From assembly GCF_000340375.1 (NCBI RefSeq), contig NZ_KB446647.1:322166-386165 (forward strand): a stretch of 64,000 bases of DNA. The letters are read 5' to 3'. Made by a program: the position numbers and the translations under genes. Source of the DNA: Eggerthia catenaformis OT 569 = DSM 20559. Lineage in GTDB: Bacteria; Bacillota_I; Bacilli_A; Erysipelotrichales; Coprobacillaceae. Below the pieces are notes generated by a model. It did not search any database and had not been told where the DNA came from. It worked only from the letters and a program-made list of their open reading frames with translations. The stretch's first letter is position 1. Each line of letters begins with the position of its first letter. Shown here in pieces: positions 34,599 through 46,640 of this stretch.

Positions 34599-34686
34599 TT
34601 ATCATTCCTCATTTCCAAAGCGAGTAATCACCTCAACAGATTCAAATTTTTCACCTATACCATAAAAATTCTAATCATAAACTTCG

Positions 34687-35329
34687 TCATTTATCCCACT
34701 TTGAACCTTTTTTACATACATAAAAATCACAACAATCTGCACCTGTAGCTATTGTTCCTTTTCTTTTTAGTACACCGCCCATCATCGTTATAGTCTCATA
34801 ATCCATTTTACACATATATGGTATCAATTCCTCATGATGTTCCTGTTTGCCCAAGGCGCAAAGCCCACATCTATGATACATTACTGTGTATTCATCTTCA
34901 TCTCTACCTAAAATGAGTTCTGTATTCCAATTAAACTCACTGTCAGAAGCTGCATTGGCAATCTTGTTTTTTTCTATTTTCTTTTTCTGCTTTTTTATAT
35001 CAAAAGCCTTTTGCTTTTGAAAATTTTTCTTTAACATAGGAGCTTCTATTGTAGCACTGACCATCTTCCCAAACTGCTCTTGATTCATTTTTCCTTCCAT
35101 TGCATCATATATAGATAACCACAACATTCCACCTGCAAGAGGTATTCTAAGTGGATTTTTTCTAAAACTGCCTATGTCCGGTGTACGCTTAATTATAGCC
35201 TTATAGTTATCTTTAGAAAGTCTTTTAATACTCTTTATGTTAATATTTTTTCCAATATTGTTCTATAAATTTGAATATGACAGGCGATAAAGCATACCAC
35301 ATTATCTTTTCACATAACGAATTTTTCAT
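34687..35329 (-). pseudogene. L-2-amino-thiazoline-4-carboxylic acid hydrolase-like gene, frameshifted
   Basis: ATG 35329 with AGGGGG upstream starts MKNSLCEKIMWYALSPVIFK. Near 35255 the frame shifts, and the remaining protein reads NIKSIKRLSKDNYKAIIKRT through PLRIPLAGGM to the stop at 34687. The C-terminal half has the family motif YHRCGLCALGKQEHHEELIP and GADCCDFYVCKKG. An internal ATG at 35127 could still give a 146-residue C-terminal piece. It would be inactive as a whole enzyme. Confidence 0.6.
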
Positions 35330-35453
35330 GATATCCCCCTACCTTTTCAAATCTTTCAATATATAATATTATATCAATTTTAGGTTAATTTTACCATTGC
35401 TATATTTGCCACCCATTGAGTTTTGTTTTTTCATTTTTTCTGTTTCGATTATA

Positions 35454-35693
35454 TTACCTTGAACAACCTTCTTCAATACCACAACACTCTATCACTTGTC
35501 CATTGTCCAAAACAACTTTGAATTGATTTAAACTCAATATCCTCAACAGCAACTTTTTTATTGAGCTTTCGTTTGCATTAAAATTTTTAAAATGATGTTG
35601 AATCCATGATAAATACAATGAACAATTCCTTCATAATCTTGCGGATTTGCATCTTTAAACTCCATAAAATCTATCTCTTCAACATCAATTTTG
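35454..35693 (-). pseudogene. Fragment of an unrecognised gene, frameshifted
   Basis: Readable segments MEFKDANPQDYEGIVHCIYH then NANESSIKKLLLRILSLNQF and VVLDNGQVIECCGIEEG lie in two frames, ending at TAA 35454. The N-terminus is cut off by the neighbouring gene end. No family is recognised. The rest of 35330-35453 holds nothing I can identify. Confidence 0.4.
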
Positions 35694-35695
35694 TT

Positions 35696-36103
35696 TTAAT
35701 CTATATTTATTCTTCTCAATTTTTTTATTTCTTTTTTAGACTTCTCAATTAGTATATCATTCTTTTGAGTTTTACCGAAAAATAACGTAATCGTTTTCCC
35801 TCGTTTTCTTTCTATATACATACCATATCTTCTTCCGTTACAATGAAATCCGGAAATTTCTCTTACAGTAATAAGGCTTATTTCTTTTAACGGAATAATT
35901 CTTTTACCAAAACATATGCCATTATGGATATAAAAATTACCTTTGGCAATATGATAAGGTGCTAAAAAAGGACCACCACTTCTGATGACAATATATAATC
36001 TACGCACCCATAGTAAGCTATATAAAGCAAAAACAATAGCTATATATTTGAAAACAGCTATACTCCATGCCGTTTTGATTCCTATCCAAAAATATTCAAA
36101 CAT
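35696..36103 (-). CDS. Membrane protein with PH-like domain, unknown
   Basis: 135 residues. One or two N-terminal membrane helices (about 13-35) are followed by a basic soluble domain with a beta-strand pattern (NFYIHNGICFGKRIIPLKEI then SLITVREISG). This resembles bacterial PH-like membrane-associated domains. AAAGGAG lies upstream of the ATG. Function unknown. Confidence 0.5.
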   Translation of the reverse strand: MFEYFWIGIKTAWSIAVFKYIAIVFALYSLLWVRRLYIVIRSGGPFLAPYHIAKGNFYIHNGICFGKRIIPLKEISLITVREISGFHCNGRRYGMYIERKRGKTITLFFGKTQKNDILIEKSKKEIKKLRRINID

Positions 36104-36445
36104 TTATACAATTTATCTCCTTTTTCAAAATTTTATTCGCCGTTTATGAAAAGTGGCATGGTTTGAATAATAATAGCCGAAAATAGCTTAATAAAAATCA
36201 TTAAAAAGATTCCTTTTTTTCTCACTCACATCTAAATGGAGAGATTTTCCGCCTTTTCTGCAAAGACATTCTAAACTCAAATAAAGTATTATATGCTACT
36301 TTGTGTGATTCCTCCCAACACAGCTTGTAAAACCACACAAAGTAAAATGCTTAACAGCATAATAGCAAGTTTGTGAAATTCTAATTTGTTTACGTCTCTT
36401 CACTATTACTCCCTTATTGATTGCTGTTAACTCTAAAATCAAGAG
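36104..36445 (-). other. Decayed stretch with small membrane-protein remnants
   Basis: There is no intact gene. Two remnants are readable on the minus strand: HKLAIMLLSILLCVVLQAVL then GGITQSSI, ending at 36289, and GIFLMIFIKLFSAIIIQTMP nearer 36140. Both are hydrophobic and lack starts with ribosome sites. Confidence 0.4.
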
Positions 36446-37036
36446 TCATCTTAAGCACATAATATATTTCCTGATTTTTTTCTCCAACTCATCTTTGTTT
36501 TCTTCCAAGGCAGGATAAAATCCCGTAACTCCGTATCCAATCATTTTGTAAAGAGCGATAAAACGATAAGTATTTTCTGCTTTTTTATTTCCCATACTAG
36601 CTTCCTCTGCAATCTCTTCCATATTGCATAAATCCTCAAAGGTTTGTCTATTTGCAGTTTTTTGGTAAGACTTCCACATTTCATCTTCTGTTTTATCGTT
36701 ACAGTTAGGTGTTGACCAGACCCTTTTCATTTGTGATATCCGAATTTTTTTATCATCTGTTCTTCCATATTCATCATAGATATACGCTTCTAATCCCCAT
36801 ATCCAAAGAATAAAATCCCAGATATTATAGTTGATTTTTGTTGGAATATCAATATTGGTATGCTCGCATACCTTTAATGCGTTTTCCTTGTCATTTGAAA
36901 TATATAAACAATATGCAAGCTCACACAAAGATGTAACATCTGAATTTCTCGTAAATGAACAGCTTTTACTTAATTTTTTACAAAGCCTGATGACTTGCTT
37001 TTTATCATGTACCTGCATAATTTCTTCAAATAACAT
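36446..37036 (-). CDS. Hypothetical helical protein (possibly DUF6707)
   Basis: 196 residues, soluble and mostly helical, with a TPR-like start (LCELAYCLYISNDKENALKV) and a Trp-rich centre (INYNIWDFILWIWGLEAYIY). It is similar to small accessory proteins found near immunity genes; I recall DUF6707 but cannot confirm it. It overlaps the end of the broken CD1845-type gene by 11 bases. Confidence 0.5.
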   Translation of the reverse strand: MLFEEIMQVHDKKQVIRLCKKLSKSCSFTRNSDVTSLCELAYCLYISNDKENALKVCEHTNIDIPTKINYNIWDFILWIWGLEAYIYDEYGRTDDKKIRISQMKRVWSTPNCNDKTEDEMWKSYQKTANRQTFEDLCNMEEIAEEASMGNKKAENTYRFIALYKMIGYGVTGFYPALEENKDELEKKIRKYIMCLR

Positions 37037-37348
37037 AATTTAACCTCCACAACTTCCAATTTGTCAACACCACTTTAATCTTATCATTTATCAATTCAAT
37101 AAATACTATCACAGTCGCTCCTATCATCGGCAGTCCATAAGGACTTAATAGAAATCTGATGATGAGTGCTTCTATTGCTGCTTTTGTATCGTGTAGCATA
37201 AATAATGAACCAAGTGCTATAAATACACAGATTGTCATTACGATATAAAGTAACGCTGTCCCTATAGCAAGCAGGAATGTCAGAAAGCAGTGAGTATACT
37301 AAGCGCCAAACTGATTGGAAACAAGATTATTTTTATTATCCATCGCAT
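37026..37348 (-). pseudogene. CD1845-family ICE gene with a 1-base deletion
   Basis: ATG 37348 starts MRWIIKIILFPISLALSILT, then a missing base in GCC/TTT creates a TGA. Comparison with the intact paralogue at 38617-38898 shows GCCTTTCTG there and GCTTTCTG here. The rest (FLTFLLAIGTALLYIVM to LLSPYGLPMIGATVIVF) is well preserved. CD1845-type proteins are cargo or structural genes of Tn1549-like conjugative elements. Confidence 0.7.
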
Positions 37349-37370
37349 ACACTACCTCTTTTTCTCTTCG

Positions 37371-37430
37371 GCTTATGTGCTGCTTACAACCATTATTTTA
37401 ATAGATAGTGGCTCTAAGCAACACATAAGC
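37371..37430. repeat. Imperfect 16-bp inverted repeat with 28-base loop
   Basis: GCTTATGTGCTGCTTA pairs with TAAGCAACACATAAGC (15 matches plus one G-U). It overlaps the last codons and stop of the cysteine-containing ICE-type ORF. It may act as a transcriptional attenuator or terminator. Confidence 0.7.
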
Positions 37431-37692
37431 TATCAGTTTCTTCATTTTTTAACTTTGGTAAAAGCTTCAAAACCTTTGATTTTACTGAACTATTTGCCTC
37501 TGTCATTATTATGACACGAGTCCCGCAAGCCGGATCTGTTGCCGTGTCTAATTTGATACAACATAACGGCAGCCTATTTCTACCCCTTAACGATGAACAC
37601 CCCCGTGTGCATTTTTGCACACCCCTCATAACGATGCCGTATGCACCGTTACGGAGTAAGGTATTCGGTTTTATCGCTGCCTGTGCGTACAT
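37414..37692 (-). CDS. Small Cys/Arg-rich ICE-associated protein, unknown
   Basis: 92 residues beginning MYAQAAIKPNTLLRNGAYGI, with a Cys-rich middle (CTRGCSSLRGRNRLPLCC). GAGGAG stands seven bases before the ATG. The base composition is clearly higher in G+C than neighbours, and similar short ORFs occur in Tn1549-type elements beside CD1845 genes, as I recall. It may be a non-functional leader; the coding status is uncertain. Confidence 0.4.
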   Translation of the reverse strand: MYAQAAIKPNTLLRNGAYGIVMRGVQKCTRGCSSLRGRNRLPLCCIKLDTATDPACGTRVIIMTEANSSVKSKVLKLLPKLKNEETDSLCVA

Positions 37693-37716
37693 TGCGCTCT
37701 CCTCATGAAACTGGAT

Positions 37717-38241
37717 TTAACCTTGAAATAAAGTCTGAATTGTCGAGTAGTAATCCGAATCAATGAGTGTGACTTGCTCACCGCTTCGTTCATATCCCTC
37801 AATGTAAATGCGATTATCTTTTTTCAAACTGTCAATTTTACAGTCAGTATCATCCAACCTCGATTCTATTGCAGACCCATATTTCTTTATCTCGTGGAAA
37901 TGGGCATCAATATATGCGTCCGTCATCGCAAGGCAGATGAACTTAATAGAGGGCAAATATATCTCATCAAAATCCTTTCTCCAATCAAACGGAATATAGC
38001 AGCCCTCCACAATCAGGTTTTGTTTATTCTCGATTGCGGTCTTTATCATTTTCCGGACAATCGGCCAAAGATAAGTTGTAAGATCATCATCGTCCTCCGG
38101 CGTGAGATTGGTATTCCCGCTGCGGATCAGTCCCATTTTCAGATGATCAATTGACAGATACGGGTAATAGTATTTTTCGAGCATCTTCTGTGCCAGAAGC
38201 GTTTTTCCGGTGTGTGATGCACCTGTTATCAGTATGATCAT
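37717..38241 (-). CDS. P-loop kinase-like ATPase
   Basis: 174 residues. Walker A GASHTGKT (residues 7-14), a central LIVEGCYIPFDWRK and a C-terminal region fit the nucleoside-kinase or 2-phosphoglycerate-kinase-like P-loop group. The substrate cannot be predicted. It overlaps the truncated acetyltransferase by four bases (ATGA), so it was part of an operon. G+C looks slightly raised. Confidence 0.6.
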   Translation of the reverse strand: MIILITGASHTGKTLLAQKMLEKYYYPYLSIDHLKMGLIRSGNTNLTPEDDDDLTTYLWPIVRKMIKTAIENKQNLIVEGCYIPFDWRKDFDEIYLPSIKFICLAMTDAYIDAHFHEIKKYGSAIESRLDDTDCKIDSLKKDNRIYIEGYERSGEQVTLIDSDYYSTIQTLFQG

Positions 38242-38585
38242 AGTTTTGCCTCCAATTCTTCTCTAACCTTTTCCAAATCACTGCACGTTAAGATTGGAAT
38301 AAGACTATTAATTTCTCTGATACTCTTGAAGCGGAGCATCAGATCGATCAATTCTTCATCAAATCGTTTTCTTATGACCTTTGCTGGATTTCCCGCCACT
38401 ATAGTATAGGGAGCAACTTTGGTGCCTACAACACTGTTAGCTCCAATGATTGCACCGTCCTCGATGTTTACTCCGGGAAGAATCACTGCATTCTGCCCAA
38501 TCCACACATCGTTGCCAATTACAGTATTACCCTTGGCAAATTTATCCCAAAATTTTTTATTGCTTTTATCATCCACTGTCAACAC
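38238..38585 (-). pseudogene. 5'-truncated hexapeptide acetyltransferase (CatB/Vat type)
   Basis: The left-handed beta-helix repeats GNTVIGNDVWIGQNAVILPG, VNIEDGAIIGANSVV and VAPYTIVAGNPAKVIRKRFD are typical of xenobiotic acetyltransferases of ~210 residues. Only the C-terminal ~115 residues remain and the catalytic-His region is absent. A GTG with AGGAG upstream could still start translation, but activity is unlikely. Confidence 0.65.
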
Positions 38586-38616
38586 TCCTTTTAATATATA
38601 TTATCTTGTCGATCAT

Positions 38617-38898
38617 TTATATTGACCTTATTTTCTCATTTATACTTTCTAAAAAAGCTATAACTACTGCTCCAACCATCGGTATTCCGTATGAGCTTAA
38701 TAAAAAACTTAATACCAAAGCTTCTATACCAAGTGATACATCTTTTTGTATAAATGAGCCTATCGCAGCAACTATACACATTAACATCAAAAGGTAAAGA
38801 ATAGTTGTTCCTATGCCGAGTAAGAATGTCAGAAAGGCAGTGAGGATACTCAGTAGCAAGCTGATAGGAAACAAGATTATTTTTATTATCCACCTCAT
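38617..38898 (-). CDS. CD1845-family ICE membrane protein
   Basis: 93 residues from MRWIIKIILFPISLLLSILT, with three hydrophobic segments and a conserved end (SYGIPMVGAVVIAFLESINE). An earlier TTG at 38922 is possible. The family is known from Tn1549/CTn-type conjugative elements. Together with the relaxase tail it marks a degraded ICE. It lies immediately after rlmD. Confidence 0.65.
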   Translation of the reverse strand: MRWIIKIILFPISLLLSILTAFLTFLLGIGTTILYLLMLMCIVAAIGSFIQKDVSLGIEALVLSFLLSSYGIPMVGAVVIAFLESINEKIRSI

Positions 38899-38914
38899 AA
38901 AATATCTTCTCTTT

Positions 38915-40540
38915 CTATTCAACCATTTTGAAATACCTCAAGGCATCCATGATAGCTTCCTCTTTTTCCGGTGTGCATTGTGGAATAACCTGTTTCTCTT
39001 TTTTCGATTTATTATAATTCTCCCTCAGTACAATTCCACACTTCTTTTTAATCTGTGCAATATAGAGTGTCGAAACCTTTAAATCAAATTTTTCTAATAT
39101 ATATTCCTTAATTTGTGCATAAGACGCTTTACTTTCAGCAGATGTCAAATCAAGCTCATCAAGCTTAATTTCAACATCTATATGCTTATCGACATCGAGT
39201 TTGGACAAAAGTGTTACCGTCTCCACATGCACAGTATTAGGAAACATATCAACAGGCTGACAAACAACAGGTTTATAATAATCTCTTAAGTAATACAAGT
39301 CCCTCGCCTGAGTAGCTACATTGCAGGAAATATAAATCACTCTATCAGGAGATAACTGAATAAGGTGATCTAAAAACTGTTCAGAACACCCCTTTCTTGG
39401 AGGATCTACAATAACTACATTAATATTCTTATGACTATTAATGCACCCTTCCATAAAATGACCAGCATCATCACATTTAAATTCTATATTATCAATATGA
39501 TTTCTTCTAGCATTATCTCCAGCATCAATAATAGCCTGTTCAACAGCTTCAACACCGTAAACTTTCTTTACCTTAGAAGCTAAGGTTATACCAATTGTTC
39601 CTATTCCACAATAAGCATCTAAGACAATATCATCTTTATTAAAATCAGCCAGTTCTATTGCCTTACTATACAATACCTCTACTTGTCTGGGATTAATTTG
39701 ATAAAATGATTTTAATGATATTTGATAATCATTACCAAGCAGTTTATCATGAATAACACCATCACCATAGAGAACAATAACCTCATCTCCCAAAATAACA
39801 TTATCGTGTCTTTTATTAATATTTAAAATAACTGTTCTAATATTAGGAAATTTTTTTATAACTTCATCTATAAGATTATTTAAATAAGGAATATCTTTTG
39901 TATAAGATATGAGAGCAAGCATACCTTCATCAGTATGTACTCCATAACGTGTTAAGATATGTCTAATCATACCGGTATGATTCTTTTTATCATAAGGCAT
40001 GATATGATATTTATTCATTATCTCTTTAACATATGCAGTTACATCATTAGAAAACTTATTTTGTATAAAACAATAATTATTATCAATAATATCATTAGTA
40101 TGAGCTTTATAAAATCCGGAGATAATATAATTATCTTTTATATCTACAGGAACCTGTACTTTGTTACGATAATAGTAGGGATTACTATCCATAAGACAAT
40201 CATTGACTTTAACATCCAGATGTCCTATTCGTTCCAGTGTTTCCCTAACTCTTCTAGTTTTAAAGTCCTGCTGTCCCTCTTGTGTTAAATGCATTAAAGA
40301 ACATCCACCACACTGTTTATAATAATCACATATCGGTATTTGTCTATATAAAGACTGATCTTTAAATTCAATAACTCTTCCTACACAATAATTCTTTAAA
40401 ACTTTAATAATCTCTATAAGAGCTGTTTCACCGGCAATCATATTCTTTACAAATACAGTTACACTATTATATTTTACTATACCTAATCCATCATGTGTAT
40501 AATCAATACATTGTCCAATAAAATGATCCTTCTTTTTCAT
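38915..40540 (-). CDS. rlmD: RlmD/RumA-type 23S rRNA (uracil-5)-methyltransferase
   Basis: Methylates a conserved uridine of 23S rRNA using SAM. The TRAM domain is at the N-terminus, then iron-sulfur cysteines in CDYYKQCGGCSLMHL (about residues 73-87). SAM motif DAYCGIGTIG, catalytic region VDPPRKGCSEQF and YISCNVAT follow. The last ~90 residues (DVEIKLDELDLTSAESKASY onward) form an extra tail seen in many Bacillota homologues, so 541 residues is expected. It is downstream of a terminator and transcribed alone. Confidence 0.92.
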   Translation of the reverse strand: MKKKDHFIGQCIDYTHDGLGIVKYNSVTVFVKNMIAGETALIEIIKVLKNYCVGRVIEFKDQSLYRQIPICDYYKQCGGCSLMHLTQEGQQDFKTRRVRETLERIGHLDVKVNDCLMDSNPYYYRNKVQVPVDIKDNYIISGFYKAHTNDIIDNNYCFIQNKFSNDVTAYVKEIMNKYHIMPYDKKNHTGMIRHILTRYGVHTDEGMLALISYTKDIPYLNNLIDEVIKKFPNIRTVILNINKRHDNVILGDEVIVLYGDGVIHDKLLGNDYQISLKSFYQINPRQVEVLYSKAIELADFNKDDIVLDAYCGIGTIGITLASKVKKVYGVEAVEQAIIDAGDNARRNHIDNIEFKCDDAGHFMEGCINSHKNINVVIVDPPRKGCSEQFLDHLIQLSPDRVIYISCNVATQARDLYYLRDYYKPVVCQPVDMFPNTVHVETVTLLSKLDVDKHIDVEIKLDELDLTSAESKASYAQIKEYILEKFDLKVSTLYIAQIKKKCGIVLRENYNKSKKEKQVIPQCTPEKEEAIMDALRYFKMVE

Positions 40541-40552
40541 ACTTCTCCTTTT

Positions 40553-40578
40553 AAAAAGCGGGACAATTCCCGCTTTTT
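40553..40578 (-). terminator. Terminator after the 40577 gene
   Basis: The stem AAAAAGCGGGA / TCCCGCTTTTT with a four-base loop ends in a T tract on the minus strand. It separates the camS-linked gene from rlmD. Confidence 0.8.
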
Positions 40579-41266
40579 AACTACCTGATTTTACTTTTCT
40601 ATAAGTATTTTGGTCTTTTATGCTGGCATAAGAATAATTAAAACCATCCTTATTGGCAACTTTTGTACCATACATCGGAAAATCAGCATTACCTTTGCAA
40701 GTCATGTAAAAATTAACTTCATACTGTCTAACATTTTTATAAGTATTAAAGAGACTGCTATAATCACTGCCTTTATCCTTGTTTAATCCTTGCAGGCTGT
40801 CAATTTTTTTAACCAATGCCTGACTAACTGTTTTAGCATAAGTATAATGTGTACCTTCTTTAAATACGATATCAGTTTTTATTGTCTTACATGCTATTTC
40901 AGTTTTTATAGACTCAACTTTATCATAAGACTTTTTAATTGTATTTTCTGCTTCCTTTAATACACCGCTTTTAATTGTAATCAATCCTTCACAGCGATCT
41001 CCTCTAACAGGACCATCTTCACTTGCCATAATAGCAATTACAATCGTAAATATAATTGCAAATAAAGCAATAACAGTAATCGTAACATGCCATTTTTTTA
41101 ATTTTAGTTTCTTTTTAGAGGGCTGAGTCTCCTTCTCATATTTTTTTTGCTGACTATTATCAGCAAAAGCAAAAGATTGTTTTGTGTTTTTAATAGGTCC
41201 TTTTTGGGGATCACGTCCCTGACTATTTTCATCATCAAAGCTAAATTGTTTTCTTGCCAAATTCAT
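40577..41266 (-). CDS. Single-pass membrane protein, unknown function
   Basis: About 229 residues. A ~70-residue hydrophilic cytoplasmic N-terminus (Gln, Lys and Ser rich) precedes one membrane helix (about 77-100) and an extracellular domain with three cysteines. The start could also be TTG 41260 (AGGTG upstream). It follows camS by about 50 bp, so both are surface proteins of one transcription unit. No family is recognised. Confidence 0.6.
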
Positions 41267-41316
41267 CACCTGCTTTATATGTATTTTAACAAATTTTTTC
41301 TTACATGTATAGTTTA

Positions 41317-44423
<3,107 letters not shown>

Positions 44424-44462
44424 TTATTAGAAAACCTATTTAATGAGTTCTTTAAAGCAAAT

Positions 44463-44483
44463 AAAATGGGTATAACCCATTTT
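44463..44483 (-). terminator. Hairpin at the pcrA 3' end
   Basis: The stem AAAATGGGT / ACCCATTTT with a three-base loop spans the stop codon and is followed by ATTTGCTTT on the minus strand. It separates pcrA from ligA. Confidence 0.55.
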
Positions 44484-46623
44484 AATTTGATAAACGTTTA
44501 ATTGCTTTATGAGAACCCATTAAAGTTTTTAACCCATATGGGATATTAAAAGCAACATCAAGCATTTCTCCATTCACATTAACAACAACACCTTTACCAA
44601 AAACATCATGAATAAGCAAATCTCCAGCTTTCCAGTCAGTTATTTCATTATCACCGATCATTTCTTCAACAGTTTCTTTGGTATTAATATAATTTTCTGT
44701 TTTAAACTTATTTTTAGCCCCTATATGCTCAACTTTATTTTTTCCTAATTCACTAATGAAACGAGAAGTCAGCTTAGGAGAATGAGAAATATAAGAAAAG
44801 CCCTGTGAATCAGTTAAATAAAGAGCCTTCTTTGCTCTTGTAAAAGCAACATACGCTAAACGTCTTTCTTCTTCTAAACCATCATTTCCTTCTTCCTCTA
44901 AAGCATGAAGTGAAGGAAAAATATTTTCAGAAAGACCGGTTACAAAAACATATTCAAACTCTAATCCTTTCGCCATATGAATACTCATTAATGAGACATA
45001 ATCGCCTTCACCGACAGTATCTTGAGAAGTATATAAAGCTATTTCCTGAAGATAAGATTCAAAATCAGCAGTATCAGGGTGATCTCTCATATAGCCGGCA
45101 ATAGAACTTTTTAATTCCATTAAATTCTCTATTCGAGACTTCTCTTCATTCTTTTCTAACATTTCATAATAGCCTAGATCCTTAAACATATGATCAAAGA
45201 TATCTTCCGGATTATCTTTACTTAATCTGGCATTTTCCATAATCTGTATCAGATTCTTCAATTGACTCTGTACTTTAACTGAAAGATTCATTTCCTTCAT
45301 ATAGTAACAGATAGCTTCATAATCTGATATTCTATGATTAATCGCAATTGCCTGTATCTTTTCTAATGTCTTAATACCAATGTTTCTTGTTGGTACATTA
45401 ATAATTCTTTCAAAAGAAAGATCATCATTACTGACAAGTAGTCTTATATAGCTTAAAGCATCCTTTATTTCTTTGCGACTAAAGAATTTTAAACCGCCAA
45501 AGATACGATAAGGTATCTTCATTTTAATCAATATCTGTTCAACTGAACGAGATAAATAATTAGCACGATATAAAACCGCAAAATCCTTATACGAAAGATC
45601 ATACTTAGTTCTGAGTATTTCAATCTGATCAGCTACATATTGTGCTTCAGCTTCTTCACTTCTTCCAGAAAAATGAATCGTTTTTGTTCCTTCTTCAAGA
45701 TTAGAAAAAAGTTCTTTATCCAGTCTATTTTTGTTTTTTCTAATAAGATTATTGGAAACTTCTAAAATATTTTTAGTAGAACGATAATTTTGATTAAGAT
45801 AAATTGTTTTTACATCTTCATAGTCCTGATCAAAATTAATAATAAAATTAACATCACTGCCTCTAAATGAATAAATAGTTTGGTCAGGATCCCCTACGAC
45901 ACAAACAATTGAGTCTTTTCCAAAAAAAGAAATCAATTCATACTCTATCTCTCCAACATCCTGAAATTCATCTACATGCACATACTGATATCTTTGTGAC
46001 CATCTTTCAACAATATCGGGATTATCTCTAAAAAGTTCCAATGTCTTTAAAAGAAGATCATCAAAATCAAGCATATTATGAGCTCTATTATAATCTTCAT
46101 AAGCCTGATATAATTTTGCTTTATCCTTTTCTCCTTTAAGACTGTTCATTGATAAAGCCTTCTTAGGTGTAATAAAAGCTGTCTTATATGAAGAAATATA
46201 ATGAATAAGAGATTTTGGAGTATAAATCTTACTATCCAACGATAATTCTTTTAACAGTTTTTTTACCAGAGCTTTTTGATCCTCTTCATCCATAATAATA
46301 AAATTATGACCATAGCCAAGTTTAGAAATATGCTGGCGAAGAACACGCACACACATAGAATGAATAGTACTGATTGTAGAACCTAGTGCCTGTGTTCCTA
46401 AAATTTTTTCTACTCTCTCTTTCATTTCATTAGCCGCCTTATTAGTAAAGGTAATTGCTAAAATATTTTTAGGATAAACACCAATATTTTCAATCAGATA
46501 AGCAATACGGTAAGTAATGACTCTTGTTTTACCTGAACCTGCACCGGCAATAATTCTTAAATGACTATCAAGATAAGTAGCTGCCTCATATTGCTTTTCA
46601 TTTAATAGTTTTTTTAAATTCAT
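44482..46623 (-). CDS. pcrA: PcrA/UvrD-type superfamily 1 helicase
   Basis: 3'-5' DNA helicase essential in Gram-positive repair and plasmid replication. Motif I is AGAGSGKT (residues 27-34). Further motifs are TFTNKAANEM, DEFQDVGEIEYEL, VGDPDQTIYSFRGSD, LNQNYRST, MSIHMAKGLEFEYVFV and VAFTRAKK. The C-terminal ~50 residues match the UvrD tudor-like RNA polymerase interaction region (VFGKGVVVNVNGEMLDVAF). 713 residues is normal. Confidence 0.96.
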   Translation of the reverse strand: MNLKKLLNEKQYEAATYLDSHLRIIAGAGSGKTRVITYRIAYLIENIGVYPKNILAITFTNKAANEMKERVEKILGTQALGSTISTIHSMCVRVLRQHISKLGYGHNFIIMDEEDQKALVKKLLKELSLDSKIYTPKSLIHYISSYKTAFITPKKALSMNSLKGEKDKAKLYQAYEDYNRAHNMLDFDDLLLKTLELFRDNPDIVERWSQRYQYVHVDEFQDVGEIEYELISFFGKDSIVCVVGDPDQTIYSFRGSDVNFIINFDQDYEDVKTIYLNQNYRSTKNILEVSNNLIRKNKNRLDKELFSNLEEGTKTIHFSGRSEEAEAQYVADQIEILRTKYDLSYKDFAVLYRANYLSRSVEQILIKMKIPYRIFGGLKFFSRKEIKDALSYIRLLVSNDDLSFERIINVPTRNIGIKTLEKIQAIAINHRISDYEAICYYMKEMNLSVKVQSQLKNLIQIMENARLSKDNPEDIFDHMFKDLGYYEMLEKNEEKSRIENLMELKSSIAGYMRDHPDTADFESYLQEIALYTSQDTVGEGDYVSLMSIHMAKGLEFEYVFVTGLSENIFPSLHALEEEGNDGLEEERRLAYVAFTRAKKALYLTDSQGFSYISHSPKLTSRFISELGKNKVEHIGAKNKFKTENYINTKETVEEMIGDNEITDWKAGDLLIHDVFGKGVVVNVNGEMLDVAFNIPYGLKTLMGSHKAIKRLSN

Positions 46624-46640
46624 ACTTACCCTCCTTTTGT

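Noticed and set aside
38915-40540. C-terminal tail of RlmD as a novel domain fusion
   Set aside because: Similar tails occur in many Bacillota RumA-type proteins as far as I recall, so it is probably a family feature.
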